A stretch of 64,000 bases of DNA from an uncultured Pseudomonadales bacterium (GCA_943846685.1 OX044363.1:62001-126000); one strand, 5' to 3'. Positions 34,367 through 43,596 are shown, counted from the stretch's first letter. The notes: generated by a model from the sequence alone, not told the origin. A program made the numbers and translations.

Positions 34367-37159
34367 ATGACTTTTAAACGCTCTATTTGTCTAAAGATTT
34401 TCTTTTTAGTGATAATTTTCAATACGACCCCCGCTAACGCTATAGATCTTGAAGCAGAGCGTATGATCGACAATCTCGCCAACCTACAGTTCGATAAACT
34501 CGGCAGCCCACAGATTAAAAGCGATTCCATACAGCCAGTGCTGGCCCCCGTGGATCGACCCCACCGCCTGCTAGTGATTGCCGTTGAATTTCCCGAGCTA
34601 GGCTACGAACGTTTCTCTGGGGATAAAAAACAAAACCGCAAAAATCGCGACTATTTTCAGAAACAACTTTTTGATGGCAGCGTTAAACGACCCAAGTCCG
34701 GGACACTCTCCCATTACTACCGTCATCAGTCCAAAGGCCTATACAACGTGACCGGCAATATTATGCCGATCGCCAAGGTCGATAAACCTCTGGCCTACTA
34801 CGGGCGACCCATACAGAATGCCGACGGCAGCTGGCGCAATGACGACCACACCGATGAACTGGTCGCCGACGCTGTTCGCGCAGTCTATAAAAATAATCCG
34901 GACTTCCCCTGGAAAGACTACGATATCTGGGATCCACAAGATTTTGATGGGGATGATAATCGCTCTGAAGCCGATGGCTATCTCGACCATCTGGTGATTG
35001 TTTACGCGGGTAAAGGGCAGTCTTCCTGTCAGGGACTGTACAAACTCAGTGAAAAATTTACCGTCAATGCTGACAGCTCAATTTTCGACAACCTGCCTCA
35101 GGCAGAGAGAGATTGCGCCGATCGCATCTGGCCTCACCGCGGTTCACTGAATCGCGATCTGGGTCAGGGACCAACACTGGAGGGTGCAGTTAATGGGCGC
35201 GGTGGCATAGAGATTGAGAAAGATTTATGGCTTATCGACTACAATATGCAGTCGGAATATACCGAGGTAGCGACCTTTATTCACGAGTTTGGCCATTCAC
35301 TGGGACTGCCGGATATCTACGCCCGCTCCACCAACAACTCCACCGCCTCTTGGGAAGTTATGTCTTCGACCGCGTCCCCGGAACCTCAGGAAATGAGCAG
35401 CTGGTCACGAATGGTGTTGGGCTGGATGCAGCCCTGTATTGTTAGACCTCCAGGTTTTGGCGGCGATAAGCGTCGCTCTATGTACCTAAAAACCATGAAT
35501 AACTGGTCAAATAAAACCGGCGATATCAACAGCCCCGGTGTTTGCGATTCAACCATGGTGATTCTGCCGCCAAAAATACGCGAGCTAAACCTCGGCCCCC
35601 TCATCAATGCTGATCACGGTAACTATGCCGCCTATTCCGGACAGGGCAATGATTTACATAACTTCATGACCCGCAGCTTTGATCTGACCAATGTGGCTGC
35701 AGAACAAACGATCACGCTGTCCTTTGATACCTGGTTTAAAATCGAATCCGATTGGGACTATCTGTATATAGAAGCCTCAACCAACAACGGTGACTACCAG
35801 CGCCTGTTACCTACCGACAAAGACAACGCTGCGGATTCGGTCAGCAGCATGCCCTCCAAGAAAGGTCATGAGGGTGAGGGCTCACTTCCAGGATTTAGTG
35901 GGCGATCAGGTGATATGGACGGCGATGGCAAAGTAGAGCTATCTAGCGGCTGCGATCCGGAAATGGACAAAACCCTGGCTGAAGATCGAGTTGGCAACAA
36001 TATTATCGATGCCTGTGAAACCGCGCAGTGGATTACTGGAAAATTTGATCTCGAAGCCTATCGCGGGCAACAGATTTCAATCCGCTTCCACTACTTTGCC
36101 GATGGCGCTGCCGTTGAAGATGGCGCATTAATAGACAATATTTCCCTACCGGCGATCGATTACCACGAAGATTTTGAGAGCGGCACCATACAGGGTTGGA
36201 GCAGCAAAGGTTTTACCTTAAGCAGTGGCTACCATCGCATTGCCGTGCCCCATTACTATCTGCTTGAATATCGCGACCCCTACGCAAGCTTCAAAAAAGT
36301 TAAGAACTACGATGCCGGATTAGCCAAACCAGGCTTCGCATTCTATAAGGATGACTCTGGCCAGATGAAAGCCTTTAACGCCAACTACCGCCCCGGGGTT
36401 CTAGCCTGGTACTACAACGGTGAATATCTCTGGAGCCAAAACGAACCGGCACAGTTTGGTCCGGGCAATGGCTTCTTGCTGCTGGTCGATGCCAACCCTC
36501 AGGAATTTAAACTGCCGGCAGTGCCAGAGAAGTATCGGCAAAATAAAGATGGCTGGACCTTCTACAAATTTGATCAAGATGCGCAGCCATGGTTGCACCA
36601 GAGCTATGTGGATGTGATGTGTCATCAACGCCGCGCGGCCTTTTATGCCAGCGATGTTAGCGCCGAAGATCGCCAGCGTTGCAGCCAATCACTGGTTAAT
36701 GGTCTGCCGCCGGTGGAATCACTGAGCTGGGATGACCGTCAGCTTATGTACGGTTATACATTGATCAATGACCTGTTACCCGGTGCCGATAGACTCAAGT
36801 ATAAGGGCGCATCCACGCTATTTGATCTGCGCATTCGCAATGGTGAAACTGAATATCGCCTCTATGACCGTGCACTGCGCAACCGCCATTCTGGTGATGC
36901 CCCCTTTGCTCTAAAGCCTTTTGATAAGGGCGTTTCTATCTACGGTATTCAAGACAAGAAAATGGTTGAAGAACAGTCTAGCCCCTACCCGCCAGTCAGT
37001 GAGTTCTCAGATGCCCGCCCAAATCGCTATCAGAACCCTCAGCTACCTTTTGGCGGCGCCAATATCCCGGAGATGGGATTGCGCTTTAAACTGGGTGAAC
37101 CGTCGCTAAAAGCACCTCAAGACGCACAGGTTAAGGTGATTATAGATTGGGATAAATAG
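34367..37159 (+). CDS. Secreted M6-type (immune inhibitor A-like) metalloprotease
   Basis: The 930-residue product has a signal peptide at about 1-25 (F-F-L-V-I-I-F-N-T-T-P-A-N-A), so it is exported. The zinc motif H-E-F-G-H-S-L-G-L-P-D starts at H306, which is the M6 pattern; D-F-D-G-D-D and D-M-D-G-D-G-K segments look calcium-binding. The C-terminal half is beta-rich and resembles MAM-like or carbohydrate-binding modules of immune inhibitor A proteins. The start at 34367 is chosen because an AGGAG ribosome binding site and the signal peptide fit; an in-frame GTG lies 27 codons upstream. It probably degrades extracellular protein. Confidence 0.88.
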   Translation: MTFKRSICLKIFFLVIIFNTTPANAIDLEAERMIDNLANLQFDKLGSPQIKSDSIQPVLAPVDRPHRLLVIAVEFPELGYERFSGDKKQNRKNRDYFQKQLFDGSVKRPKSGTLSHYYRHQSKGLYNVTGNIMPIAKVDKPLAYYGRPIQNADGSWRNDDHTDELVADAVRAVYKNNPDFPWKDYDIWDPQDFDGDDNRSEADGYLDHLVIVYAGKGQSSCQGLYKLSEKFTVNADSSIFDNLPQAERDCADRIWPHRGSLNRDLGQGPTLEGAVNGRGGIEIEKDLWLIDYNMQSEYTEVATFIHEFGHSLGLPDIYARSTNNSTASWEVMSSTASPEPQEMSSWSRMVLGWMQPCIVRPPGFGGDKRRSMYLKTMNNWSNKTGDINSPGVCDSTMVILPPKIRELNLGPLINADHGNYAAYSGQGNDLHNFMTRSFDLTNVAAEQTITLSFDTWFKIESDWDYLYIEASTNNGDYQRLLPTDKDNAADSVSSMPSKKGHEGEGSLPGFSGRSGDMDGDGKVELSSGCDPEMDKTLAEDRVGNNIIDACETAQWITGKFDLEAYRGQQISIRFHYFADGAAVEDGALIDNISLPAIDYHEDFESGTIQGWSSKGFTLSSGYHRIAVPHYYLLEYRDPYASFKKVKNYDAGLAKPGFAFYKDDSGQMKAFNANYRPGVLAWYYNGEYLWSQNEPAQFGPGNGFLLLVDANPQEFKLPAVPEKYRQNKDGWTFYKFDQDAQPWLHQSYVDVMCHQRRAAFYASDVSAEDRQRCSQSLVNGLPPVESLSWDDRQLMYGYTLINDLLPGADRLKYKGASTLFDLRIRNGETEYRLYDRALRNRHSGDAPFALKPFDKGVSIYGIQDKKMVEEQSSPYPPVSEFSDARPNRYQNPQLPFGGANIPEMGLRFKLGEPSLKAPQDAQVKVIIDWDK

Positions 37160-37200
37160 CCCTAAATTGCTTATTACTAGTTGGTAGTAAGTATTTACAT

Positions 37201-37839
37201 TTATTGATAGAGCGACACCGGAGAATCGCCCTCGTGCCATGGCGGTAGTTTCTTCATTGCCGCTAAAAATAACCTCGAGTCGAGAAGCTCTTGCAACCAG
37301 GCTTGTAGCTTCGGGTAAGGCGCCTGATCAAACCAACTTTTATCGACAAAGGCGAATTGGCGAATAAATGGAAACAGCGCAATATCCGCCATACTGATTG
37401 TGTCTGCCAACAGATAGCGTTGATTATTTAGCTGTTGTTCCAGTCGCTGCAAAAAACTTTCCCCCTGAGTTCGGTAGAAATTTTTCGACTCGGCGGGAAA
37501 GCGCTCCCAGTATTTGTAGTGGTCGAGATGGGTTTTAAACTGATTGTCGTTGTAATCGATCAACTCACTGATAGATGTAGCGATCTCCTCGTCCAACCAC
37601 TGTTGCGGATCATTGATAGCCAGTGCCCAATGCATAATATCGCGGCTTTGATCTAACACATTGGAATCCGGCAACTGTAGAACCGGAACAGTTCCCTTGG
37701 CAGAAATAGCCAGCATTGAGGATGGTTTATCCTTGAGCAGGACTTCGCGAAGTTCTGGGTTTATACTCGAATATATCAGCGTCATACGAGCGCGCATTGC
37801 ATAGGGGCAGCGCCGAAAAGAATAAAGCACAGGTAACAT
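37201..37839 (-). CDS. Glutathione S-transferase-like protein
   Basis: The 212-residue product has a glutaredoxin-like N-terminal domain with R-R-C-P-Y-A-M-R at about 9-16 and a cis-proline segment G-T-V-P-V-L near 49-54. An all-helical C-terminal domain with the S-M-A-D-I-A-L-F-P-F motif follows near 149-158. The cysteine at the active position suggests omega- or beta-like activity (thiol transfer or dehydroascorbate-type), not classic conjugation. It converges on the metalloprotease gene. Confidence 0.88.
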   Translation of the reverse strand: MLPVLYSFRRCPYAMRARMTLIYSSINPELREVLLKDKPSSMLAISAKGTVPVLQLPDSNVLDQSRDIMHWALAINDPQQWLDEEIATSISELIDYNDNQFKTHLDHYKYWERFPAESKNFYRTQGESFLQRLEQQLNNQRYLLADTISMADIALFPFIRQFAFVDKSWFDQAPYPKLQAWLQELLDSRLFLAAMKKLPPWHEGDSPVSLYQ

Positions 37840-37899
37840 TGGGGAATATCCGCTCCGCGGGTTAAATAAACGACAACTCTAACAAAAAGAAGAATAATT

Positions 37900-39159
37900 A
37901 TGTCAATCGATGAGCAATCTATTAATCACCAGCCTAGTAATCAATACGATCTTATTATTTTTGGTGCCACCAGTTTTGTCGGGCAGATCCTGACCACCTA
38001 CCTGGTCGAGCACTTAGGTGCCGAGAATAGTATTTCCTGGGCTATAGCCGCACGCTCCGAAGCGAAATTGACCGCATTGCGTGACTCCTATGGCGACAGC
38101 GCCAAACAACTACCAATGATAATTGCAGACTCCCATGATGAAGCCTCGCTTCAGGCCATGTGCGCCCAGACTAGAGTTATTGTCTCCACTGTTGGCCCTT
38201 ACGCACTCTATGGTGAATTACTGGTAAAAGCCTGCGCTGAAAGCGGCACTGACTATACCGACCTAACCGGTGAAGCCCAGTGGATTAAGCAGATGCAGGA
38301 TAAATACCAAGAGGCCGCGCAACAGAGTGGCGCGCGTATTGTTAATAGCTGTGGCTTTGACTCAATCCCCTCAGATATGGGTATGTTTACCCTGCAGCAA
38401 CAGGCCAACAAGGAATTTGGTCATCCGCTACCCCACACCAAACTGCGAGTTAAGGCCATAAAAGGCGGTGCCTCTGGAGGCACTGTAGCGAGTATGATCG
38501 AGGCGATTAAAGCCGCCAAAGCAGACCCAAAAGTTCGTCGTCAGATGGGCAATCCCTATTTACTCTGCGGCAAAGATCATCAGTATCAGCAGAAAGCCCA
38601 CAGCGTTAAAGGGCCGATGTTTGATAAGGAATTTAACTCATGGGTTGCGCCTTTTATTATGGAAGCGATTAATTCGCGGATAGTGCTGCACTCCAATGCG
38701 CTGATGGACATGGCCTATGGCAAGGACTTTACCTATAGCGAAGGCGTGCTGACCGGGCCTGGCTTTAAGGGTCGTGTCGGGGCTGTTATGTCGACTCTTG
38801 GTTTTGGCGCACTGGGTGTGGGTTTGTTTTTTAGCCCGCTGCGCGCGCTACTAGAGAAATTTGTACTTCCAGCACCGGGCGAGGGCCCAAGCCCCGAAGC
38901 GCAGCTAAAGGGGTTCTTTGATCTGCGCCTCTACGGTGCCGATAACGATGGCAACCATCTGATGGTTAAAGTGACTGGTGATCGCGATCCAGGTTATGGC
39001 TCAACCGCCAAGATGCTTGCACAGGCGGGTCTCTGTATGGCGCTGGATATTAAAAAGGAAGATCAGGCCGGTGGTTTCTTAACCCCTTCAACGGCGATGG
39101 GCAGTGCTCTGGTTAAACGTCTTGAAGAGCATGCGGGGCTAACCTTTACTCGGTTATAA
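37900..39159 (+). CDS. Saccharopine dehydrogenase-like NAD(P)-binding oxidoreductase
   Basis: The 419-residue product has an N-terminal Rossmann motif G-A-T-S-F-V-G-Q at about 24-31 and the family segment V-G-P-Y-A-L-Y-G at about 98-105. C-G-F-D-S-I-P-S-D near 150-158 is also conserved. It belongs to the trans-acting enoyl-reductase / saccharopine-dehydrogenase-like group, which includes mycobacterial lipid enzymes and eukaryotic SCCPDH. The substrate is unknown. There is no partner gene; the next gene is 180 nt away. Confidence 0.87.
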   Translation: MSIDEQSINHQPSNQYDLIIFGATSFVGQILTTYLVEHLGAENSISWAIAARSEAKLTALRDSYGDSAKQLPMIIADSHDEASLQAMCAQTRVIVSTVGPYALYGELLVKACAESGTDYTDLTGEAQWIKQMQDKYQEAAQQSGARIVNSCGFDSIPSDMGMFTLQQQANKEFGHPLPHTKLRVKAIKGGASGGTVASMIEAIKAAKADPKVRRQMGNPYLLCGKDHQYQQKAHSVKGPMFDKEFNSWVAPFIMEAINSRIVLHSNALMDMAYGKDFTYSEGVLTGPGFKGRVGAVMSTLGFGALGVGLFFSPLRALLEKFVLPAPGEGPSPEAQLKGFFDLRLYGADNDGNHLMVKVTGDRDPGYGSTAKMLAQAGLCMALDIKKEDQAGGFLTPSTAMGSALVKRLEEHAGLTFTRL

Positions 39160-39221
39160 AATCGGCTTTTCCTCTCCTTTTGCGACTTACTTCAGTCGGA
39201 AAAATCGACAATTTAGATACG

Positions 39222-39252
39222 CTTAAGCCCTGTTTAAAATCTAGGGCTTAAG
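39222..39252 (+). terminator. 10-bp perfect dyad downstream of the saccharopine dehydrogenase-like gene
   Basis: cttaagccct (39222-39231) and agggcttaag (39243-39252) pair perfectly with an 11-nt loop. There is no T-run afterwards, so it may be a weak terminator or an operator for the antitoxin-like gene downstream. Confidence 0.45.
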
Positions 39253-39341
39253 TATTTAAATAAAACCTTCAAAGCTCTCTTTAAAACAATCGTTAAAACA
39301 ACCTTTATCGACTTTGTTGCGCAACGCGCTACATTTATCTC

Positions 39342-39635
39342 ATGACTATGCATATCCCACCTCATCCTAGTGAGTTTATCCGCACCACTTATATGGAGCC
39401 TTTCGGTTTAAGTTGTCGCTATCTGGCCAATCAGCTCGATGTGGCCGCATCTACGCTTAATCGAATTCTTAAACAGCAGAGTGGTATTAGTCCTGAGATG
39501 GCTTTGCGGCTTTCTAAAGCTCTTGGGCGTAGCCCAGAGAGTTGGCTGGCGATGCAGCATACTTATGATTTATGGCAGGCGAAAAAGGTGGTTCAGCTGG
39601 ATAGGGTTAATAAGCTTGATTTGGATGCGGCATAG
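39342..39635 (+). CDS. HigA-type HTH antitoxin (no toxin seen)
   Basis: The 97-residue product has the HigA/VapI-like start P-P-H-P-S-E-F-I-R and the XRE-type helix-turn-helix at about 23-60: L-A-x-x-L-D-V-A-A-S-T-L-N-R-I-L, then G-I-S-P-E-M-A-L-R-L-S-K. Such proteins repress their own operon and neutralise HigB-type RNases. No HigB-like frame was found on either side, so it is an orphan regulator or a remnant. The start could be 39342 or the ATG at 39348; neither has a clear ribosome binding site. Confidence 0.83.
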   Translation: MTMHIPPHPSEFIRTTYMEPFGLSCRYLANQLDVAASTLNRILKQQSGISPEMALRLSKALGRSPESWLAMQHTYDLWQAKKVVQLDRVNKLDLDAA

Positions 39636-39640
39636 TTTGA

Positions 39641-39672
39641 GATCCCTCGTCGCTGCGCTCTGTCGGGATGAC
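39641..39672 (+). repeat. Extragenic ...GGATGAC-type repeat
   Basis: gatccctcgtcgctgcgctc then tgtcgggatgac (39641-39672) lies in the short gap between the convergent higA-like and hisF genes. It resembles the motif at 45448-45479 and the arms at 7106-7183. Confidence 0.55.
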
Positions 39673-39689
39673 ATTAAGAGAGGTGCTAC

Positions 39690-40460
39690 TTAAAGCCGAA
39701 CATTAACCCCACGCTCAGCCATATATTTTTTAGCCTCAGGCACCGTATGCTCACCAAAGTGAAAAATACTCGCCGCCAAAACCGCATCGGCCTTACCTTC
39801 AACAATCCCATCAACCAGATGCTGCAGATTACCCACACCACCTGAAGCAATTACCGGAACAGTTACCGCATCACTGATGCGCGAGGTAAGTTCGAGATCA
39901 AAACCATTTTTGGTGCCATCGCGATCCATACTGGTCAGCAGAATCTCACCAGCACCGTAGCCGGTCATCTTCTCCGCCCACTGAATCGCATCGATACCAG
40001 TTGGCTTGCGACCACCATGAGTAAAAATCTCCCATCTTGGCTGATCACCCTGTTCTACCTGCTTGGCATCAATGGCCACAACAATGCACTGCGAGCCAAA
40101 ACGCTGCGCCGCTTCGCGAACAAATTCCGGATTGTGAATAGCTGCTGAATTGATCGCCACTTTATCGGCACCTGCATTAAGTAGATTGCGAATATCCTGC
40201 AACTCACGAACACCGCCGCCCACAGTCAGGGGAATAAATACTTCGCCCGCCATACGCTCAACAGTATGCAAGGTAGTGTCACGGGCCTCATGGCTGGCGG
40301 TAATATCCAGAAAGGTAATCTCATCGGCGCCCTGCTCGTTGTAGCGGCGGGCAACTTCTACCGGATCACCGGCATCGCGAATATCGACAAACTGAACGCC
40401 CTTAACCACACGCCCTTTATCGACATCGAGACAGGGAATAATACGTTTAGCCAGACTCAT
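39690..40460 (-). CDS. hisF: Imidazole glycerol phosphate synthase subunit HisF
   Basis: HisF is the cyclase that makes imidazole glycerol phosphate and AICAR from PRFAR with ammonia from HisH. The 256-residue TIM barrel has the catalytic aspartates in I-P-C-L-D-V-D (D11) and S-M-D-R-D-G-T (about D130). Phosphate loops are seen at G-G-G-V-R near 82-86 and A-S-G-G-V-G near 200. It is separated from the other his genes and overlaps the ribA stop by 4 nt, so it is coupled to a riboflavin gene. Confidence 0.97.
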   Translation of the reverse strand: MSLAKRIIPCLDVDKGRVVKGVQFVDIRDAGDPVEVARRYNEQGADEITFLDITASHEARDTTLHTVERMAGEVFIPLTVGGGVRELQDIRNLLNAGADKVAINSAAIHNPEFVREAAQRFGSQCIVVAIDAKQVEQGDQPRWEIFTHGGRKPTGIDAIQWAEKMTGYGAGEILLTSMDRDGTKNGFDLELTSRISDAVTVPVIASGGVGNLQHLVDGIVEGKADAVLAASIFHFGEHTVPEAKKYMAERGVNVRL

Positions 40461-41053
40461 TTCTCTTCCTTAAACAGATGACCGAGCTTGCCAGCTTTGG
40501 TCGATAGATATTGAACATTGTGGGGATTACTGTCCGCCTGGATAGGCACACGGTCAACGACATCTATGCCCAGCTCTTTCAAGGCAGCGACCTTGCGCGG
40601 ATTATTGGTCATCAGCTCAACCTGCTTGGCGCCCAGATGCTCAAGCATCGGCGCACAGATAGAATAGTCACGCATATCAGCACCAAAGCCCAATTGCTCA
40701 TTGGCCTCGACTGTGTCGGCACCCTGATCTTGAAGGTTGTAAGCACGAATTTTATTGACCAGACCTATGCCTCGACCTTCCTGACGGAGATATAAAATAG
40801 CCCCGCGGCCCTGCTCAGAAATACGCTTCATCGCTTCCTGTAACTGCTCGCCACAGTCGCATCGCAGGCTGCCCAGTGCATCGCCGGTCAGGCACTCAGA
40901 GTGGATTCTTATCAGCAATGGCTCTTCAGCGGCGCAATCACCCATAGTGATGGCGATATGCTCCTTACCTTTAAACGGATCTTCAAACCCGTGAATATCA
41001 AAAGTGCCCCAGCGAGTGGGTAATTTTGATGATTCGATAAAGCGAAGCGCCAC
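40457..41053 (-). CDS. ribA: GTP cyclohydrolase II
   Basis: RibA opens the imidazole ring of GTP in the first step of riboflavin synthesis. The 198-residue product has the zinc-binding motif [14 protein letters not shown] near residues 54-67 and the Q-E-G-R-G-I-G-L segment at about 90-97. Y-S-I-C-A-P-M-L and N-N-P-R-K near the end complete the set. All zinc ligands are intact, unlike the domain fused to RibB at 43597. Confidence 0.96.
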   Translation of the reverse strand: MALRFIESSKLPTRWGTFDIHGFEDPFKGKEHIAITMGDCAAEEPLLIRIHSECLTGDALGSLRCDCGEQLQEAMKRISEQGRGAILYLRQEGRGIGLVNKIRAYNLQDQGADTVEANEQLGFGADMRDYSICAPMLEHLGAKQVELMTNNPRKVAALKELGIDVVDRVPIQADSNPHNVQYLSTKAGKLGHLFKEEK

Positions 41054-41130
41054 AGTTTTCTCCAGAATAGTAATTACGAGTATTTCATTCGGTCGCGTAT
41101 TGTAGCTTCAACAGTCGACCAGTAAAGGGT

Positions 41131-41613
41131 TTATATAATTCCCGCCGCACCCAATAGGGCGATGACCGCCGCAGCCGCGAACCCGGCAATAACATCATCA
41201 ATCATAATGCCAAAACCACCGGAGACTTTTTTATCTAGCCAGCTAATTGGCCAGGGCTTTAAAATATCAAACAGGCGAAATAGCACAAAGCCCAGCAGCA
41301 GCGACATCCAAGATACTGGCAGCGCGGCCATAGCAATCCAGAAACCGACAAACTCATCCCAGACAATCCCGCCATGATCGTGCACGCCAAGTGTTTTGGC
41401 CGCAGACCCACAGATATAGATGCCGACAACGGCACTGACTAAAACAATAATCAGATAGCTCGACAATGGCAGTTGTGCCAGCAGCCACCACAGCGGAATA
41501 GCCGCCAATGTGCCCATAGTTCCGGGTGCTTTGGGTGAAAGCCCGCTACCAAAACCAAAGGCCAGCAACAGTGTCGGCGAGCGCAGCAACTGCATAAAAG
41601 ATGGATTAACCAT
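41131..41613 (-). CDS. pgpA: Phosphatidylglycerophosphatase A
   Basis: PgpA dephosphorylates phosphatidylglycerophosphate to phosphatidylglycerol in the inner membrane. The 160-residue product has the motif F-G-F-G-S-G-L-S-P-K-A-P-G-T-M-G near 16-31 and several hydrophobic segments. V-W-D-E-F-V-G at about 87-93 and a C-terminal D-D-V-I-A-G are also typical. I chose the ATG at 41613 because it gives the family N-terminus and does not run into thiL. It lies downstream of thiL, the normal gene order. Confidence 0.93.
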   Translation of the reverse strand: MVNPSFMQLLRSPTLLLAFGFGSGLSPKAPGTMGTLAAIPLWWLLAQLPLSSYLIIVLVSAVVGIYICGSAAKTLGVHDHGGIVWDEFVGFWIAMAALPVSWMSLLLGFVLFRLFDILKPWPISWLDKKVSGGFGIMIDDVIAGFAAAAVIALLGAAGII

Positions 41614-41629
41614 ATTTTTATTCCGATTA

Positions 41630-42625
41630 TTAACCAAAGTGGTCATACCCCTGCTTATTAACAGCAACTGGGTTGTTATCCCGATCTAAAACAGTGACCA
41701 GATTATCCGAATCATCCGCTGTATTGATAGTGCCGATTTTACTGGCAGTCAGCTCACCGCAATCAATCAACTGCTCAACCTTATCGAGCTTATCGGCACT
41801 GACTGTAAAACACAGCTGGTAATCATCACCGCCAAATAACGCCCAGTTAAGCCCATTATCCGAGGCTATGTCTCGAACATCTGCGGCAATAGGCAACTGT
41901 TCTGTATAGATAGTGGCAGCCACATTACTCGACTGGCAAATATGGCCTAAATCAGCGATCAAACCATCGGAAATATCAATGCAGGCTGAGGCAATTGCGC
42001 GCAACTGAAGTCCTATTTCGACCTGAGGATGTGGCGCATAAAACCTTTGAAGTAAGCGATCACTGTCAGAATTTTTACCATTAATAGTGGAAACTAATTT
42101 TAGCCCTGCAGCACCATCGCCCAAAGTACCGGTGATAAACACTGTATCTCCTACCGCTGCACCAGCGCGCTGCAAGCTCTCTCCCGAGGGCGCTTCACCG
42201 AGCAGCGTCATGGAAACGGTTAAGGGACCACTGGTGGTATCGCCGCCCACCAGGGCTATATCAAACTGCTGGGCAATCTCAGCTATACCTGCACTAAAAT
42301 CTGCCAGCCATAGGCTGTTGGCTTTGTCTTTGGGGAGCGTTAAGGCCAGTGTAAACCAGCGCGGTTGAGCGCCCATCGCCGCCATATCACTGAGGTTGAC
42401 ACATAAAGCTCTGGTGGCGATCTGCTTACCTGTGGCGGTACTGGGAAAGTGCACCCCTTCCACCAACGTATCGCTGGCGACCACTAACTGCTGATTGGGC
42501 CTGGTGTTGATAAGAGCAGCATCATCACCAATACCCAATGCAACACCGCCCTGACTCGTAAGGTCTGCAAAGTGCTTCGCGATCAGCTCGAACTCGCTGG
42601 GTTGATATTGCTTTTGATCAGACAG
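41630..42625 (-). CDS. thiL: Thiamine monophosphate kinase (apparent CUG start)
   Basis: ThiL phosphorylates thiamine phosphate to thiamine diphosphate. The first standard start (TTG at 42538) would remove the conserved N-terminus, yet the frame upstream encodes S-E-F-E-L-I-A-K-H-F-A-D-L, the normal ThiL start, before G-I-G-D-D-A-A-L. No ATG, GTG or TTG lies between the upstream stop (42647-42649) and 42538. A GAGAGGA sequence (42639-42633) precedes a CTG at 42623-42625 by 7 nt, which I take as the start. The remaining motifs, such as V-A-S-D-T-L-V-E-G-V-H-F and G-G-D-D-Y-Q-L-C-F, are intact. Confidence 0.85.
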   Translation of the reverse strand: MSDQKQYQPSEFELIAKHFADLTSQGGVALGIGDDAALINTRPNQQLVVASDTLVEGVHFPSTATGKQIATRALCVNLSDMAAMGAQPRWFTLALTLPKDKANSLWLADFSAGIAEIAQQFDIALVGGDTTSGPLTVSMTLLGEAPSGESLQRAGAAVGDTVFITGTLGDGAAGLKLVSTINGKNSDSDRLLQRFYAPHPQVEIGLQLRAIASACIDISDGLIADLGHICQSSNVAATIYTEQLPIAADVRDIASDNGLNWALFGGDDYQLCFTVSADKLDKVEQLIDCGELTASKIGTINTADDSDNLVTVLDRDNNPVAVNKQGYDHFG

Positions 42626-42632
42626 AACTTTG

Positions 42633-42639
42633 TCCTCTC
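42633..42639 (-). promoter_or_regulatory. Ribosome binding site that decides the thiL start
   Basis: GAGAGGA on the minus strand, seven nt before the CTG at 42625-42623. It lies between the nusB stop and the thiL frame and supports translation from a non-AUG codon. Confidence 0.6.
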
Positions 42640-42658
42640 TCAGTGATTAGCGGTCAGC

Positions 42659-43099
42659 TTAACGACGCTTATTGGCAGCCACTTCTACAGCGCGCTTTTC
42701 AGCGGCGACGCGGTCGAGAATACCGTTGATATATTTAAACGCATCGGTGGGGCCAAAGGTTTTCGCCAGATTAACCCCTTCATTGATCACAACCTTATAG
42801 GGCACATCGATACGAAAAATCATCTCGTAGGTCGATAGACGCAGAATAGCCCGCGACACCGGATCGAGCTGCTCTTCATTACGATCTAAATGGGGCTGAA
42901 AGGCGGCATCAATTTCACTGAGATTTTTTGGTACGCCATGGAGTACCTCGTGAAATAAATCGGTATCCACAGTTGCCATATTGTTATCGGTGTGGAATTC
43001 AGCTTCGATACTGACCAGATCCGTACCGCCCACATCCCAGGAGTAAAGCGCCTGAGCGAGAAGTCTGCGTGCTTTTTGACGCATTTTTGGTTTTGACAT
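42659..43099 (-). CDS. nusB: Transcription antitermination factor NusB
   Basis: NusB with NusE binds boxA RNA in rRNA leaders and supports antitermination. The 146-residue product is all-helical, with the conserved A-R-R-L-L-A-Q-A-L-Y-S-W-D-V near 10-23. Y-K-V-V-I-N-E-G-V-N-L-A-K-T-F-G near 102-117 and F-x-N-G-I-L-D near 122-128 are also present. It abuts ribH with no gap, the usual order. Confidence 0.96.
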   Translation of the reverse strand: MSKPKMRQKARRLLAQALYSWDVGGTDLVSIEAEFHTDNNMATVDTDLFHEVLHGVPKNLSEIDAAFQPHLDRNEEQLDPVSRAILRLSTYEMIFRIDVPYKVVINEGVNLAKTFGPTDAFKYINGILDRVAAEKRAVEVAANKRR

Positions 43100-43582
43100 T
43101 TATTCGGCGCCTTGGATCTGTTTAAAAACGGTAAGTAATTCAATAATCGTCAAGGCCGCTTCTTCACCTTTGTTTTCATTATTGTCGCCAGATCGATCCA
43201 GCGATTGCTGCAGGTTATCAGTGGTCAAAAGACCAAAGGCCACCGGCAGGTCTTCATTTAGAGCCACTTCACCAATGCCTCTAGTAGTCTCTGAACAGAC
43301 ATAATCAAAGTGCGGCGTATCACCGCGAATAACACATCCAAGAGAGACAACCGCATCAAAGCGACCGGTGCGCGCTGCGCGCTGGCTGGCCAACGGCAAT
43401 TCGAATGCACCGGGAACACGAAATACTTCCAGTGCATCACCTTCTATGCCGTGGCGGGCAAATGCACGCACTGCACCGTCGAGCAGGCCATCGGTGATTT
43501 CAGCATTCCAACGCGCTGCAATCACTGCGATACGTACCTTGCCAACATTAAAGTTACCCTCTTCGGGTCTATATTCGCTCAT
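43100..43582 (-). CDS. ribH: 6,7-dimethyl-8-ribityllumazine synthase
   Basis: RibH condenses 3,4-dihydroxybutanone phosphate with the pyrimidine intermediate to form lumazine. The 160-residue product has the family loops V-P-G-A-F-E-L-P-L near 57-65 and G-C-V-I-R-G-D-T-P-H-F-D near 83-94 (the histidine being catalytic). P-V-A-F-G-L-L-T-T near 117-125 completes the set. It lies between ribBX and nusB. Confidence 0.96.
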   Translation of the reverse strand: MSEYRPEEGNFNVGKVRIAVIAARWNAEITDGLLDGAVRAFARHGIEGDALEVFRVPGAFELPLASQRAARTGRFDAVVSLGCVIRGDTPHFDYVCSETTRGIGEVALNEDLPVAFGLLTTDNLQQSLDRSGDNNENKGEEAALTIIELLTVFKQIQGAE

Positions 43583-43596
43583 GCTAAGTTCCTGTT

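Noticed and set aside
39160..39341. HigB-like toxin upstream of the HigA-type gene
   Set aside because: No frame of adequate length with RelE/HigB features exists in this gap or after the gene.
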